A DNA stretch of 50,548 bases from Deltaproteobacteria bacterium. GTDB lineage: Bacteria > Desulfobacterota > Syntrophobacteria > Syntrophobacterales > Syntrophobacteraceae. The stretch covers positions 26,734 through 77,281 of the forward strand of contig JAKAJS010000102.1 in assembly GCA_021813685.1 (NCBI GenBank), given 5' to 3'. This document shows positions 1-8,900 of the stretch, piece after piece (within the stretch, counting starts at the first letter, position 1; each line of letters opens with the position of its first letter). The notes under the pieces are model-generated. The model saw nothing but the letters and a program-made list of their open reading frames with translations, was not told where the DNA came from and searched no databases. A program made the translations under genes and the position numbers.

Positions 1-123
1 CCCCCGGCAATAGCCCCCCTGTTTCGAAGCGCTGCGGCCGCATACGGACCAAAGGTGACCGGGGTGATCTTATCCGGCAACCTCGGCGATGGACCCGCCG
101 GCCTCGCAGTAATCAGGATTATC
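1..123 (+). pseudogene. CheB-like methylesterase C-terminal fragment
   Basis: The first plus-strand frame, open from the window edge, reads like the C-terminal part of a CheB protein-glutamate methylesterase. It contains FRSAAAAYGPKVTGVILSG followed by a DG pair (aspartate-glycine near the catalytic aspartate of CheB) and a GLAVI segment. In intact CheB this is followed by a GG-x-x-IAQD segment and a conserved MP near the end. Here the similarity stops at about base 120 and the frame runs on without meaning to a stop at 283-285. No other chemotaxis gene is adjacent. The 5' part lies outside the window, so whether the gene is intact upstream cannot be judged. Read as a truncated remnant by inference; an assembly join at this point is possible. 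Confidence 0.5.
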
Positions 124-146
124 CGGGAAATCGTGCTCAATACCGC

Positions 147-593
147 TTGTCTGCTTTCCCCATCCTTCTCGGCTCAGGGGCTCCGCTCCTCCTACGTCTT
201 TTCGAGAATTCCCGGGCCGATGGCATACCCCTTCCCGGCTCTCTTGCAATCGTTGCCGGCGGACTTATCATGCAGATATACCTGATCTATTCGGGCAAAG
301 AATCGGCCCGCCATGCGCAGGAGTATTTCGAAGTTGCAGCCGCCGGAAATCGGGTTCGCCATCACGCTGTGTACCGCGGAGTCCCGCAGACAGTGAAAAT
401 TGAGTTCACAGCAAATCGCAAAGAAAGAGCGGACGGCAGGGGAGTTTCCCGGGCGATGCCGGGCGCTGGAGTTTTTTTGCCGGGCGATGGGATTCTCGCG
501 CTCTCAACAGGTAGCGGGAGGAAAGAAAGCGACCGGAGGACTTTCTCCTCGGCATGGAACGCGATTTCGGACAAGCTTCGCAGGAGGTCCTGA
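147..593 (+). pseudogene. NrfD/PsrC-like C-terminal remnant
   Basis: In the third plus-strand frame, bases from about 141 to 350 encode two hydrophobic stretches (FPILLGSGAPLLLRLF, and LAIVAGGLIMQIYLIYSGK). They resemble the last membrane helices of NrfD/polysulfide-reductase membrane subunits, which end in a similar aliphatic helix followed by a short polar tail. The reading frame differs from that of the CheB-like fragment immediately upstream, and no start codon with a ribosome binding site precedes it. After about base 350 the frame continues to 593 without recognisable similarity. The N-terminal seven or so helices of a normal NrfD are missing. The family match is a judgement from hydrophobic pattern and the IYSGK-like end, so it is tentative. 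Confidence 0.35.
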
Positions 594-620
594 AAACCTT
601 TCGAGGTGGTGGAGCGTACA

Positions 621-1052
621 ATGCAAGGAAACAGAATCGAAAAACCCGTTAGCGAGCTGATTTCGGATCTGTATCACCGGGAGGTCGCACTGATCCGGCA
701 GGAAATCGAGCTTGCAAAGGTGGAGATGAGCATCAACGCCCGAAGGGCGGCCAAATACTCCATGCTTTTCGTTTTGGGTATCGGGGTTTTTTTGGCCGCT
801 CTCGTCGTACTGCTCCATGGAATTGTCATTGCCCTCATTCCATTCTTCCCCCCCGTAAGCTCCGCCGTGATCGTATCTTTTTGCGCCGGCGGCGCAGGAC
901 TTTTGCTTATGGCGATTGGGATCTACAAACTTTCACGAGAAGAGTTCACCCCCCGCGGGATTGGAGACCCCGAAGGTGGCGGGCAATCGGGCAGCGGCAC
1001 CCCGCCTCTCAACGAGCAGCCCGCAGAACTGGTCAGGGAGGAGACGGCATGA
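621..1052 (+). CDS. Phage-holin-family / YqjE-like membrane protein (DUF1469)
   Basis: A 143-residue protein with an N-terminal amphipathic helix (SELISDLYHREVALIRQEIE), then two hydrophobic segments at roughly residues 48-75 and 82-106, and a polar tail. This is the layout of the Phage_holin_3_6/DUF1469 (YqjE) family, inner-membrane proteins usually found beside YqjD-like partners and linked to envelope stress. They are not true phage lysis holins, and no phage genes are nearby. ATG at 621 is preferred over a GTG at 606 because GGAG lies at 611-614, six bases before it. Its stop overlaps the next start (ATGA), so the two genes are translationally coupled. Confidence 0.75.
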   Translation: MQGNRIEKPVSELISDLYHREVALIRQEIELAKVEMSINARRAAKYSMLFVLGIGVFLAALVVLLHGIVIALIPFFPPVSSAVIVSFCAGGAGLLLMAIGIYKLSREEFTPRGIGDPEGGGQSGSGTPPLNEQPAELVREETA

Positions 1053-1663
1053 AGGAGAAACCCTTTCAAGGCGGGAGCGACAGGCTAGACACCTTACGGG
1101 AGAATATCCAACGCACGGAACAGGAGATAGAACACAAACTGCGGGAAATTGAGGACAGGCTTTCTTTCGAATCCCTCCTGCCTGCCGTTGCGGCCAGGGG
1201 AAAGGAAATGTTGCAGGAACAGGTTAAGCCGCTCATGAACGAATTAGGAGACACAATGAAGGAAACGTTGCAAAGAGTCTTGGGTTCCGTAAATAAAGAC
1301 CCCCTGCCGGCATTCCTGATCGGGGTCGGGGCAGGCATGGTGCTGCTGAGCCTTTATTCCATCAGAAAGACCGCCCCGGACGGCGATCGTCTCGCCTTTG
1401 CCGACCCGGCGACTCGGCTGCGAGAAGAAACGGAGGCTGCGGGAGAGGGAAAATCCGGGCCGCGCTCCTTTGGTTCCATAAAATTGGGCCTTTCCGCTCT
1501 GGCACTGGGCGCTGCAATGTCCGGTTTCGTTCCGGGCGTCGATGCCGAAAAGGTGGAAGGGTGGAAAACCGATCTTTTGGCAAAGGCCGGCGAGGCAGGC
1601 GAGGAGATCATCAAGGGTACGGAGAAAATGCTCAGGAAGAAGTTGAACGCCGAAGCGATGTAA
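1049..1663 (+). CDS. DUF3618/YqjD-like membrane-associated protein
   Basis: A 204-residue protein. The first 40 residues (LRENIQRTEQEIEHKLREIED) form a charged helix with the pattern of DUF3618 proteins. A long amphipathic region and a hydrophobic segment (PLPAFLIGVGAGMVLLSLYS, around residues 88-107) follow, then a second weak hydrophobic stretch near residue 160 (LGLSALALGAAMSGFV). YqjD/ElaB-type proteins anchor in the inner membrane and bind ribosomes or stabilise the envelope; that role is not shown by this sequence. The start overlaps the upstream stop by four bases and has GGGAGGAG just before it. A six-base-pair hairpin (TCCCGG/CCGGGA, 1665-1680) follows the stop but lacks a T-run. Confidence 0.6.
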   Translation: MKEKPFQGGSDRLDTLRENIQRTEQEIEHKLREIEDRLSFESLLPAVAARGKEMLQEQVKPLMNELGDTMKETLQRVLGSVNKDPLPAFLIGVGAGMVLLSLYSIRKTAPDGDRLAFADPATRLREETEAAGEGKSGPRSFGSIKLGLSALALGAAMSGFVPGVDAEKVEGWKTDLLAKAGEAGEEIIKGTEKMLRKKLNAEAM

Positions 1664-2201
1664 CTCCCGGCAGGCCGGGATGTCCATCCTGAAGAATCGG
1701 AGAGAGGTCATACACGGCCCCATGGGCTACAGCCGCATCTTCCTCCTCCAGCGCTTCCGATCGACGCACCGATCCGGCGCTCGGGGCAGGGCCGGGTTTC
1801 TGCTCGAAACGCCACCGAAATGTAGGCATCTCTTCATATCGTTGTACAATCGCGTGAAAACTGGACCGAGCCTTTTGGTCCGGAGTAGTCCTGCATGGAC
1901 TTCCCGGCAGATTGATTTTGATTCATTCGATTCTTACTTTGCTTTCAGCAAACGATTGGCTCCAAGTGTGGAACGTCCGGTTTGAGAATTGGAGGGCCCA
2001 CAATTCCGCCGGCCGATCCGATTCAAAGAATGCTCCTCTTATCATCGTTCCAGGCGTGGCGGGTGATTCCCTGTTGGAATCGGGCACACCGGTGAACTGC
2101 ACGCATGGTTCGAACCAATTCTTCGAAAAAAGATAGTTCAGAGCAGTCAGAGTTATTCTTAACGATCCTGGTTAATGGATTATATAAGAGAGAGTCAAGC
2201 G
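1664..2201. other. Intergenic, no supported gene
   Basis: About 540 bases without a convincing coding region. There is a hairpin behind the preceding gene at 1665-1680, a seven-base-pair stem at 1861-1867/1877-1883 (CTGGACC with GGTCCGG, one G-U pair) and an AT-richer stretch near 1905-1945. Short open frames here show no ribosome binding sites and no protein-like composition. It presumably holds the promoter of the CBS genes, but I cannot point to one. Confidence 0.5.
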
Positions 2202-2609
2202 ATGCTGGACAAAAAAGTCATGCACGTTATGAGAAAGGGCGCTTTTACCTGTACTGAGGATGCGACTCTAAAAGATGTGGCCCAAATAATGACAATAAAC
2301 AACATCAGGTACTGCGTGGTAGTGAATGACCAGCATGAAATTCTCGGCGTCATTTCTGCGCGCAGCATTCTGCGGGGATTTGGCAAAGACCACGAGCAGG
2401 CCACGGCCGGCAATATTTTGTTGCCATACACTGTGACCATTGGCCCGAACACGCCGGTGGAGGAAGCAGTCGATCTTATGAGCAGGAAAAAAATCGAGCA
2501 CCTGATAGTAATACCGGACCGGCCGGGTGCAAGGGCGATTCTTGGGATGCTTCACGTCGAAGAAATCGTGGAGAAGATGGCGAGTGGCTGGGAGAGCGAA
2601 AAAAAATGA
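2202..2609 (+). CDS. CBS-pair protein 1
   Basis: A 135-residue protein made of two CBS motifs and nothing else. Motif one begins at VMHVMRKGAFTCTEDATLKD and includes GVISARSILRGF. Motif two begins near the TVTIGPNTPVEEA segment and ends with AILGMLHVEEIV. Stand-alone CBS pairs (Bateman modules) bind adenosyl ligands such as AMP, ATP or SAM and control partner proteins; the ligand cannot be read here. ATG at 2202 (GAGAG about eight bases upstream) is preferred over the in-frame ATG at 2175, which has no ribosome binding site. It overlaps the next CBS gene by four bases. Confidence 0.85.
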   Translation: MLDKKVMHVMRKGAFTCTEDATLKDVAQIMTINNIRYCVVVNDQHEILGVISARSILRGFGKDHEQATAGNILLPYTVTIGPNTPVEEAVDLMSRKKIEHLIVIPDRPGARAILGMLHVEEIVEKMASGWESEKK

Positions 2610-3055
2610 TGAAATACTGTGACCTGACGACGAGAGTATGCGATCTCATGCATAAGGGCGTCGTAACCTGCGACCCCGCCGACAGTTTAAAGGAAGTGGC
2701 TGCGGTGATGCGGGAAAACAAGTTCCGCGCCGTTGTCGTGGCCGACCCGAGCGGTGATACTTGGGGGCTTATTTCCGCCATAGACCTTATGAGGTTCGTG
2801 GCGGGCGATCTGGAAAAACTGACGGCCGAGGATGTAATGCGGCCTTACAAAATCGAGGTCGATCCCCAATGGCCGGTTGAAAAAGCAATAGAGACAATGA
2901 AGACGAAAAAGATCGAGCACCTGATCGTTGTTGATCCGCATGCCGGACCCAAGCGCGCAGTAGGAATTCTGACCAGTTTCGATATAGTCCGCTACATATC
3001 CAAAATTGAAACCGGCAGATTCGAACAGGTTTTGTGGTTTCCGGCCCGCGAGTAG
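2606..3055 (+). CDS. CBS-pair protein 2
   Basis: A 149-residue paralogue of the gene just upstream, again two CBS motifs only (VCDLMHKGVVTCDPADSLKE; WGLISAIDLMRFV; EDVMRPYKIEVDPQWPVEKA; GILTSFDIVRYI). Both proteins share the MKTKKIEHLIVV-like segment before the last strand, which suggests local duplication. GGAGAG at 2591-2596 serves the start inside the 3' end of gene 1, so the pair is coupled and may form a hetero-oligomer (inference). No kinase, channel or transporter that could be the regulated partner is in the same operon. Confidence 0.85.
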   Translation: MMKYCDLTTRVCDLMHKGVVTCDPADSLKEVAAVMRENKFRAVVVADPSGDTWGLISAIDLMRFVAGDLEKLTAEDVMRPYKIEVDPQWPVEKAIETMKTKKIEHLIVVDPHAGPKRAVGILTSFDIVRYISKIETGRFEQVLWFPARE

Positions 3056-3120
3056 CAATGGGACGAAAAGTGCCATGACGAAGACTGCCGCAATTGTAAA
3101 CAGCCGGCCAACAACCATGG

Positions 3121-3960
3121 CTATTTTCCAGCGGACAACTTGCCCTCCAGGAAAGCGATAAGGTAATCGAAGCCCCGATTGTAATATTGCCCGAAAGTCG
3201 TTCGATTATGAGATGTGTAGTGAAGTCCCGCCACCTGAAAATCGATGATTTTCCACTGATTGTCTGCACGTTTGAAGTATAGGATAATCGGCGTCGTTTC
3301 CCGAACATAGTTGGAATAGGTTGCGCCCATCGCCAGAAGGTTTACCCGGGCCCAATCTCCTGTTATCTCCTGCCCGGTGATCTTGATTTCCTGGCTGGAA
3401 AAGTGTTTCATTGCCACCCGGAACACGCCGTTTTTGAAATACCTTTCGAAAGCACGAAGGTATCGCATCTTTCTATCCGGATCACGTTTAATTTCTTTAT
3501 AGGGACGCCCCAGGGAGCTGACGCCCATCGTGTAGACGTCAACGAAGCTGTCGCATACCGGTTGGAGTTCCCGCTCTTTTTCAATGCGGAGTTCCTCGTT
3601 TTCCAGTCTTAAATCCTTATGGTGTAAAATCCGGGCAGCCAGAAGCCTTATTATCTCGACGATTGCTGCCGGTTCAGGCGATTGGAGCCGGCAGGCTTTT
3701 TGACCGGGGGCGATAACCACCGGGGCTTTGGCGACATTAACGATCAGGGAACCAATTTTCTTCGGAATGTCGCTCCCCTGGGCAAAAATGCGCTCCAGAT
3801 CGTGCTTGATGCTTGTGGTTAGTTGCTGAAAATTCTCTGCTATTGCTTTCCTCGAGCAAGGAGGGTAGGAGTTTTCCCGGGCTCCGGCGCTGTTGATAAA
3901 TACAACTGCAGTAAGAATACAGCAGCCCAGGAGTAATGGAAGAAAAGCTCCCTTTTTCAT
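3121..3960 (-). CDS. MlaC/Ttg2D-like secreted protein
   Basis: A 279-residue protein starting with a clear signal peptide (MKKGAFLPLLLGCCILTAVV, cleavage near NSAGA). The start at 3960 is chosen over the longer frame because GGAGGG stands just before this ATG. The C-terminal half (RYLRAFERYFKNGVFRVAMK, then a segment on altering hydrogen-bonded strands ending NQWKIIDFQVAGLHYTSHNR) follows the fold pattern of MlaC/Ttg2D periplasmic phospholipid-binding proteins, where a W-K-I/V-Y/I-D motif precedes the last helix. It is diverged from the clear MlaC at 32576-33196. No mla permease or ATPase genes are adjacent. Function is inferred from pattern only. Confidence 0.5.
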   Translation of the reverse strand: MKKGAFLPLLLGCCILTAVVFINSAGARENSYPPCSRKAIAENFQQLTTSIKHDLERIFAQGSDIPKKIGSLIVNVAKAPVVIAPGQKACRLQSPEPAAIVEIIRLLAARILHHKDLRLENEELRIEKERELQPVCDSFVDVYTMGVSSLGRPYKEIKRDPDRKMRYLRAFERYFKNGVFRVAMKHFSSQEIKITGQEITGDWARVNLLAMGATYSNYVRETTPIILYFKRADNQWKIIDFQVAGLHYTSHNRTTFGQYYNRGFDYLIAFLEGKLSAGK

Positions 3961-4182
3961 TTCTCCCTCCTTTACACCAATTTCTTCGGGTCGTTTCCCT
4001 CTCCTCGTTTCCTCTTTTTGTAAGTGTCTGGTTGGCAACCATTTGTAGGAGTGTCTTTCACTGGAGGCTTGCGTTGTGTTCTGCTTCTCGCATACGCATG
4101 CCTCCAGCCAATCAGGTTCGTTTTCCGGCCCCCCTGGAACTCTTCAAACCCGGGGTGGGTTCAAATGTAGGAGCCGAACCGC

Positions 4183-4554
4183 CTAAAGACACGATGGGCA
4201 GGTGAGCGCAAGCCCACAAACAGGTTCGATGCCCGGCGCATGATCGACAACCTCCGTTCCGCAGCAACCCGGAGCGTTTCCAATGAGGTTACCGGGCAGG
4301 GTCACGCTATTGGCCACGATTCCATAGGCTCGGGCGAATATAGTGGCCGGCTTGAACGTGAAAATGTCTTCAACGGCTCCCAGGGGCTGTACCACTGTGT
4401 TCAGGAACTTGGAGCAGATTGTGGCGGGCCGTTCAACAGGACAAGGAGAACCCAGGGTTGTCAAACAACATTCGGCGTGGACTGCCGGAGTGAAGAGGGG
4501 AACCGCCGCAAATGCCATCACCAAAACCAGTAAAATACCAGTGGTCGCTTTCAT
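4183..4554 (-). CDS. Small secreted cysteine-rich protein, unknown
   Basis: A 123-residue protein with a signal peptide (MKATTGILLVLVMAFAAVPL, likely cleavage after AVHA) and about nine cysteines in the mature part, including two adjacent pairs (ECC near residue 29 and GCC in the last third) and a CPSC near the C-terminus. A GGAGAAGG ribosome binding site precedes the ATG. The middle is mildly hydrophobic (FTFKPATIFARAYGIVANSV). I do not recognise the family. The even cysteines suggest disulfides or metal/haem-type ligands in the periplasm, but there is no CxxCH. It lies upstream of, and in the same direction as, the MlaC-like gene, 222 bases apart. Confidence 0.7.
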   Translation of the reverse strand: MKATTGILLVLVMAFAAVPLFTPAVHAECCLTTLGSPCPVERPATICSKFLNTVVQPLGAVEDIFTFKPATIFARAYGIVANSVTLPGNLIGNAPGCCGTEVVDHAPGIEPVCGLALTCPSCL

Positions 4555-4937
4555 TGCCTTCTCCTTTCCGGGAATTGGTTTTTCCCCGACGTGAGGGGCA
4601 AACCACTCTGCTCGACTTGCCCCTCAGCAAGACCTGTGACTCCTCCGGGCTTCGGACGGCCCCTTTCTCCCGCACCGCATGACGTCTCGCACGTCCTCCT
4701 CCTTATGGCTCTTACGTTCGGGAAGACTTCTATCAAACCCCGGTTTCACAGTGGTTACATAAAGAGTGAGTCTTTTAAGGCTGGAAGTGGCGTGCTGACT
4801 GTATCTTTGGAATAAGAACCGCTTCAGTCTGAATTTTTCGGGATATTGATCAATATATCTCGTTCGATTTTCGTATCGGGAAAAAGGAGAGAAAAGCCTA
4901 ATTTTCTCCGAAACAAAAAAAGGGATGGTGAAAGAAG
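4555..4937. other. Intergenic between LysE gene and Cys-rich gene
   Basis: About 380 bases with no credible coding frame. The right end contains the terminator of the LysE gene (see 4915-4950). The left end should contain the promoter of the minus-strand cysteine-rich gene. I see no repeat or RNA structure beyond that. Confidence 0.5.
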
Positions 4938-4950
4938 TCAGGCTATCCCT
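4915..4950 (-). terminator. Intrinsic terminator of LysE gene
   Basis: Read on the minus strand, AGGGAT (4950-4945) pairs with ATCCCT (4926-4921) and is followed by a T-run (4920-4915). The hairpin overlaps the last codons and stop of the LysE gene. Confidence 0.5.
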
Positions 4951-5534
4951 GAAATCACTACCGCAGTGTAGACGAGTAATAAGGCCAGCAAGGCGTTGAT
5001 TGCTTTCCTCATCGAGTCGTTTTTCAACTTGTTCTTGATGACCGCCCCGAACAGGGCCCACGTCGAGGTAGCCGCAAATGAGGCAAGGGACGCAAGGATC
5101 GCCGAGAAGAAAAGATATTCCAACCGCCCGAAGATGGAGGCCAGAAAAGTGGAATATAGAGTCAAGCCGAACACCGCCAGTTTCGGATTGAAAAACTGTA
5201 AAAGGAATCCTTTTGTGAATGCGCCGGGCACTTCTCCCGATTCCGAGAAAGAATAGCTGGATCGCAGTGTGGCCAGCGCCAGCCATAAAATGTAGCACGC
5301 TCCGATCCATCGAAAGTAGCGCTCCACAGCGGGCATGACAGTCAGCAGAGCAGAAGAGAGATACGCACAGGTCAGCATCACCACAAAAAGACCGCTCACG
5401 ATACCCGCGATGTACTCCAGGGTCTTTCTGTAGCCGCACAAAACGCCCATCGAGGCGCACGAAATGTTGTTGGGCCCAGGCGTAAAGCTGGTCACGAGCA
5501 CGAAAGAAATGAGGGGAACCAATGCAATTTTCAC
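4938..5534 (-). CDS. LysE-family amino-acid exporter
   Basis: A 198-residue polytopic membrane protein with the LysE/RhtB signature TPGPNN near residue 23 and about six hydrophobic helices (LVPLISFVLVTSF; EYIAGIVSGLFVVMLTCAYL; WIGACYILWLALATL; YLFFSAILASLASFAATSTW; ALLALLLVYTAVVI). Members export amino acids or related metabolites; the substrate is unknown here. GTG at 5534 with AGAGG upstream gives the usual family length. The longer open frame back to 5723 is rejected because it has a non-membrane start and covers a good promoter at 5589-5617. A terminator overlaps the 3' end. Confidence 0.85.
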   Translation of the reverse strand: MKIALVPLISFVLVTSFTPGPNNISCASMGVLCGYRKTLEYIAGIVSGLFVVMLTCAYLSSALLTVMPAVERYFRWIGACYILWLALATLRSSYSFSESGEVPGAFTKGFLLQFFNPKLAVFGLTLYSTFLASIFGRLEYLFFSAILASLASFAATSTWALFGAVIKNKLKNDSMRKAINALLALLLVYTAVVISGIA

Positions 5535-5554
5535 GAGATCGCCTCTTACAGGGA

Positions 5555-5570
5555 ACAAACGGTTGTTTGT
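5555..5570 (-). promoter_or_regulatory. Operator-like palindrome before LysE gene
   Basis: ACAAACGGTTGTTTGT: six-base arms and a four-base centre, located about 12-27 bases into the predicted transcript and 21 bases before the GTG start. The half-site ACAAACG recurs at 5620-5626 next to the -35 box. This arrangement is typical for a TetR- or MarR-like repressor site; no such regulator gene is adjacent. Confidence 0.35.
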
Positions 5571-5588
5571 CTGGCTACGGAGATGAGT

Positions 5589-5617
5589 ACTGTACCGCTC
5601 GCGCACTATATTGTCAA
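5589..5617 (-). promoter_or_regulatory. Sigma70-type promoter of LysE gene
   Basis: On the minus strand TTGACA (5617-5612) is followed after 17 bases by TACAGT (5594-5589), giving a perfect -35 and a 4/6 -10 at ideal spacing. The predicted start of transcription is near 5582. Confidence 0.5.
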
Positions 5618-5924
5618 ATCGTTTGTTATATGAGACAGGCAGGGCACTCTCGTACTGTCCGTTTCCTTCGGCGATTTTTTCCTGCGTCGCAGCCCCTTCG
5701 GCCATTCCTGAATAACGGTTCATATTCCAATAAAGTCCGATTCCTGCCTCGTTGTTGAGATTTATTCTTTCCCTTTTGGCCTCAATCGGTGATAGTATGC
5801 AACTAGAATGAGGTGAATTACCTTATGATCCCATCGATTCTATTCCCCGGTCGGCAGTGCCGGTTTTGAAGAAGCCGAAAAACCGGAGCATGCCAACCGG
5901 TTCGCCAACAGGGATGAGTTCCGC

Positions 5925-8900
5925 ATGACTCGCGACCGAACGAACCGTCCGCTATGGGTTTGCTACACGACAAGCGTTCTTGCCGTCGGGATTGCTTTTG
6001 TTATTCGATGGCAATTCCTGGAAGCCATTGGTTTTCACGCAAACTTCCTGACATTCTACCCGGCAATAGCCGTTGCGACTCTTCACGGGGGGCTTGGCCC
6101 GGGAGTGGTGGCATCGGTCCTCTCCGCCATATTGGCCGACTGTTTCCTGATACCGCCTGTGTGCCGCTTCGCGATTCCTGATATCGGCGGCCTGGTGGGT
6201 GTTTTCATTTTTCTGGCCACCGGCATTCTGGTCTCCTACCTGATCGATGCGACTTCCCGGGCGCAGTCGAGGGCGCACAAGGCGGAAGAGCAGTCAAGAG
6301 TCGCCGCCGAGCGCGCAACGGCTGCAGAAGAAAGGAAGCGCCTGATCAAGGCCCGCCTGGATTTGATCGAATACGCGCGCGACCACACGATGGAAGAAGT
6401 GCTGCACGAGGCGCTGGACAAAATCGGCGAGATCGTGGAGAGCCCCCTTGGCTTTTATCACGTCGTGGAAACCGACCCCAAGAGCCTCTCTCTCCAGCAG
6501 TGCTCTTCGAGCACCTTGGAGGAGTTCTGCGGGGTCGGGGGAACCCGGGCCGCTATCCTGGCGGAATGTCTGAGGGAGAAAAGGCCGTTCCTGCAAAACG
6601 ATTCCGGTTCCCCGGAAACCGGAAAGCCGATGCCGGAGGGCCGTCCCGGAATTTTGCGGCAGCTGGTTGTCCCGGTGATTCGGGCAAACAGGGTCGTGGT
6701 GATTTTGGGCGTTGGCAACAAACCGGCGGATTACACGGAAAAGGATGCGGAAACGCTCACCTACCTGGGCGATGTGACGTGGGAAATCATCGAGCGCAAA
6801 CGGGAGGAAGAAAAGGTTCGCCAAAATGAAATAACGCTGCGAACGGTGCTGGATCAACTGCCGTCAGGAGTCACGGTGCGGGAGTTTCCCACCGGCGCGC
6901 TCCTCTTCGCCAACCTCAAGGGCAGAGAAATAGCGGGAACCCTGGTTGAGGACATCGCACATTTCCCGAATTATCGCTTTTTTCATCCCGACGGCCGTCA
7001 GTACCGGGTCGAAGACTGGCCGTTTTTTCGCACCCTGACCAGGGGGGAAACAGTAGATGTCGAGGAGTTCGGATACGAGAGGGCCGATGGCGCTCGGCTC
7101 TCAATCAGCATGAGTTCCGCGCCGATCCGCGACTCGCAGGGGCAGATAGTCATGAGCGCCTGCGTTTTTTGCGACATCACGGAGCGCAAGCGCTCCGAAC
7201 AAAGGCTGCGGGAAAGCGAGGCGCTTCTGGCCAAGTCGCAGGAGATCGGCCACCTGGGCTGGTGGAGCTTTGATTTGCGAACCAACCGGTTTACCTGCTC
7301 CGATGAGATCTTTCGCATTGCCGGGCTCGAACCCGGGGAATTGGATGCGACCTATGAAGCCTTTCTGGATGCCGTCCATCCGGATGACCGCAAAGCCGTA
7401 GACATTGCCTTCTCCAGATCCCTCCGGGGGAAAGAGGCCCCCCTTGATATCGAGTACCGCATCGTCCGCAGGCACACGGGAGAAGTCCGTCACGTGCAGG
7501 CAAAATGGGAACATCAGCACGGCCTCGAAGGGACCGTCTTCCGCTCGGTTGGCATGCTGCTCGACATAACCGAACGTAAAATGGCTGAAGGTGCATTGCG
7601 GGAGCGTGAGGAACTGCTGGATCTATTCATCAAACACGCACCCGCATCGCTCGCGATGCTCGATCGTGACATGCGTTACCTGGGTTTTAGCCGGAGGTGG
7701 CTGCAAGACCACAAACTTGGTGATCGCAATATTATGGGGCTCTCCCATTACGAAGTATTGCCCGGGATTCCGGAGCGATGGAAGCAGATACATCGCCGGG
7801 CTCTGGCAGGCGAGGTGCTGAAGTCGGATAACGATGTTTTTATACGAACCGACGGCTCCGTGCGATCGGTTCGCTGGGAAGTACGGCCCTGGCGAAATGG
7901 AGCAGGAGATGTCGCCGGCATTGTGATCTTCAGCGAAGACATTACGGAGTTGACCAAACGGGCGGAAGAACTGAGTCGGGTAAACCGGGCGCTGAAAGCG
8001 TTGAGCAATACCGCTCAGGCAATCATCCATGCCGCTCATGAATCCGAACTGCTCAATTCCGTATGCCGGATCATGGTGGAGGACTGCGGCTATACTATGG
8101 GGTGGATAGGTCTTGCAGAAGACGATGAAGACCGGAGCGTAACCCCTGTGGCGCAGGCGGGGTGTGAAGAAGGATACCTGGAAACCATACGGGTCAGCTG
8201 GGCGGATACCGAACTGGGGCGTGGACCGACCGGGACGGCCATTCGGACGGGAACTCCGGCAGGTTGCAGCGATATCTTCACCGAGTCCCAAATGGCGCCG
8301 TGGCGAGAGGAGGCGACGAGACGAGGCTATGCCTCCTCGCTTGCCCTTCCGCTCAATACGGGCGGGCGGACTCTTGGAGCCATTACGATCTACTCGAAGG
8401 AGCCGAATTCGTTTGGAGCGGAGGAGGAGCGGCTGCTTTCCAGGTTGGCCGATGAACTCGCCTACGCGATTTCCGCCCTGAGGATGTGTCATGCTCACGA
8501 GTTGTCCGAAAAGAATTTGCGGGAAAGTCAGGCGCGGCTCGATCTGGCGCTAAGATCTGCCGGCATGGGAACCTGGCACTGGGATATCGTGGAAAACAGA
8601 CGCTATTTTGACGACCAGGCCTGTTTTCTGTTGGGCATCGATCCAAAAACGTTCACGGGACAGGAGGAGGAATTCTTCGGCAAGTTGCACCCGGACGACG
8701 TCAAAAGGGTCAAAAGAGCGCTCTCTCGAACTCTGAAAAAAAATGTCCCCTACGCCCCGGTGTACCGGGTAAACACCCCTGTTGGCGAGGTGCGCTATGT
8801 AGCCGCCCGCGGGAAGCTGGTCCGCGATGACAACGGTCGGCCAGCGAGGCTGAACGGCCTTATCTGGGACATGACCGAGCGATTCCGGATGATCGAGGCA

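Larger units (their letters stand above)
5535..5924. other. Divergent intergenic region, LysE gene and sensor kinase
   Basis: About 390 bases between two divergent starts. It contains the LysE promoter and palindrome (listed separately) and an eight-base inverted repeat CCGGTTTT/AAAACCGG at 5860-5867 and 5879-5886, about 40 bases before the kinase start. No gene is supported. Confidence 0.5.

Noticed and set aside
621..1663. Phage lysis cassette
   Set aside because: The holin-family label is a domain name; no endolysin or phage structural genes occur, and the pair matches YqjE/YqjD-like housekeeping proteins.
1861..1883. Hairpin CTGGACC/GGTCCGG as a terminator or RNA gene
   Set aside because: The stem is short, with no T-run and no surrounding conserved structure; likely chance in GC-rich DNA.
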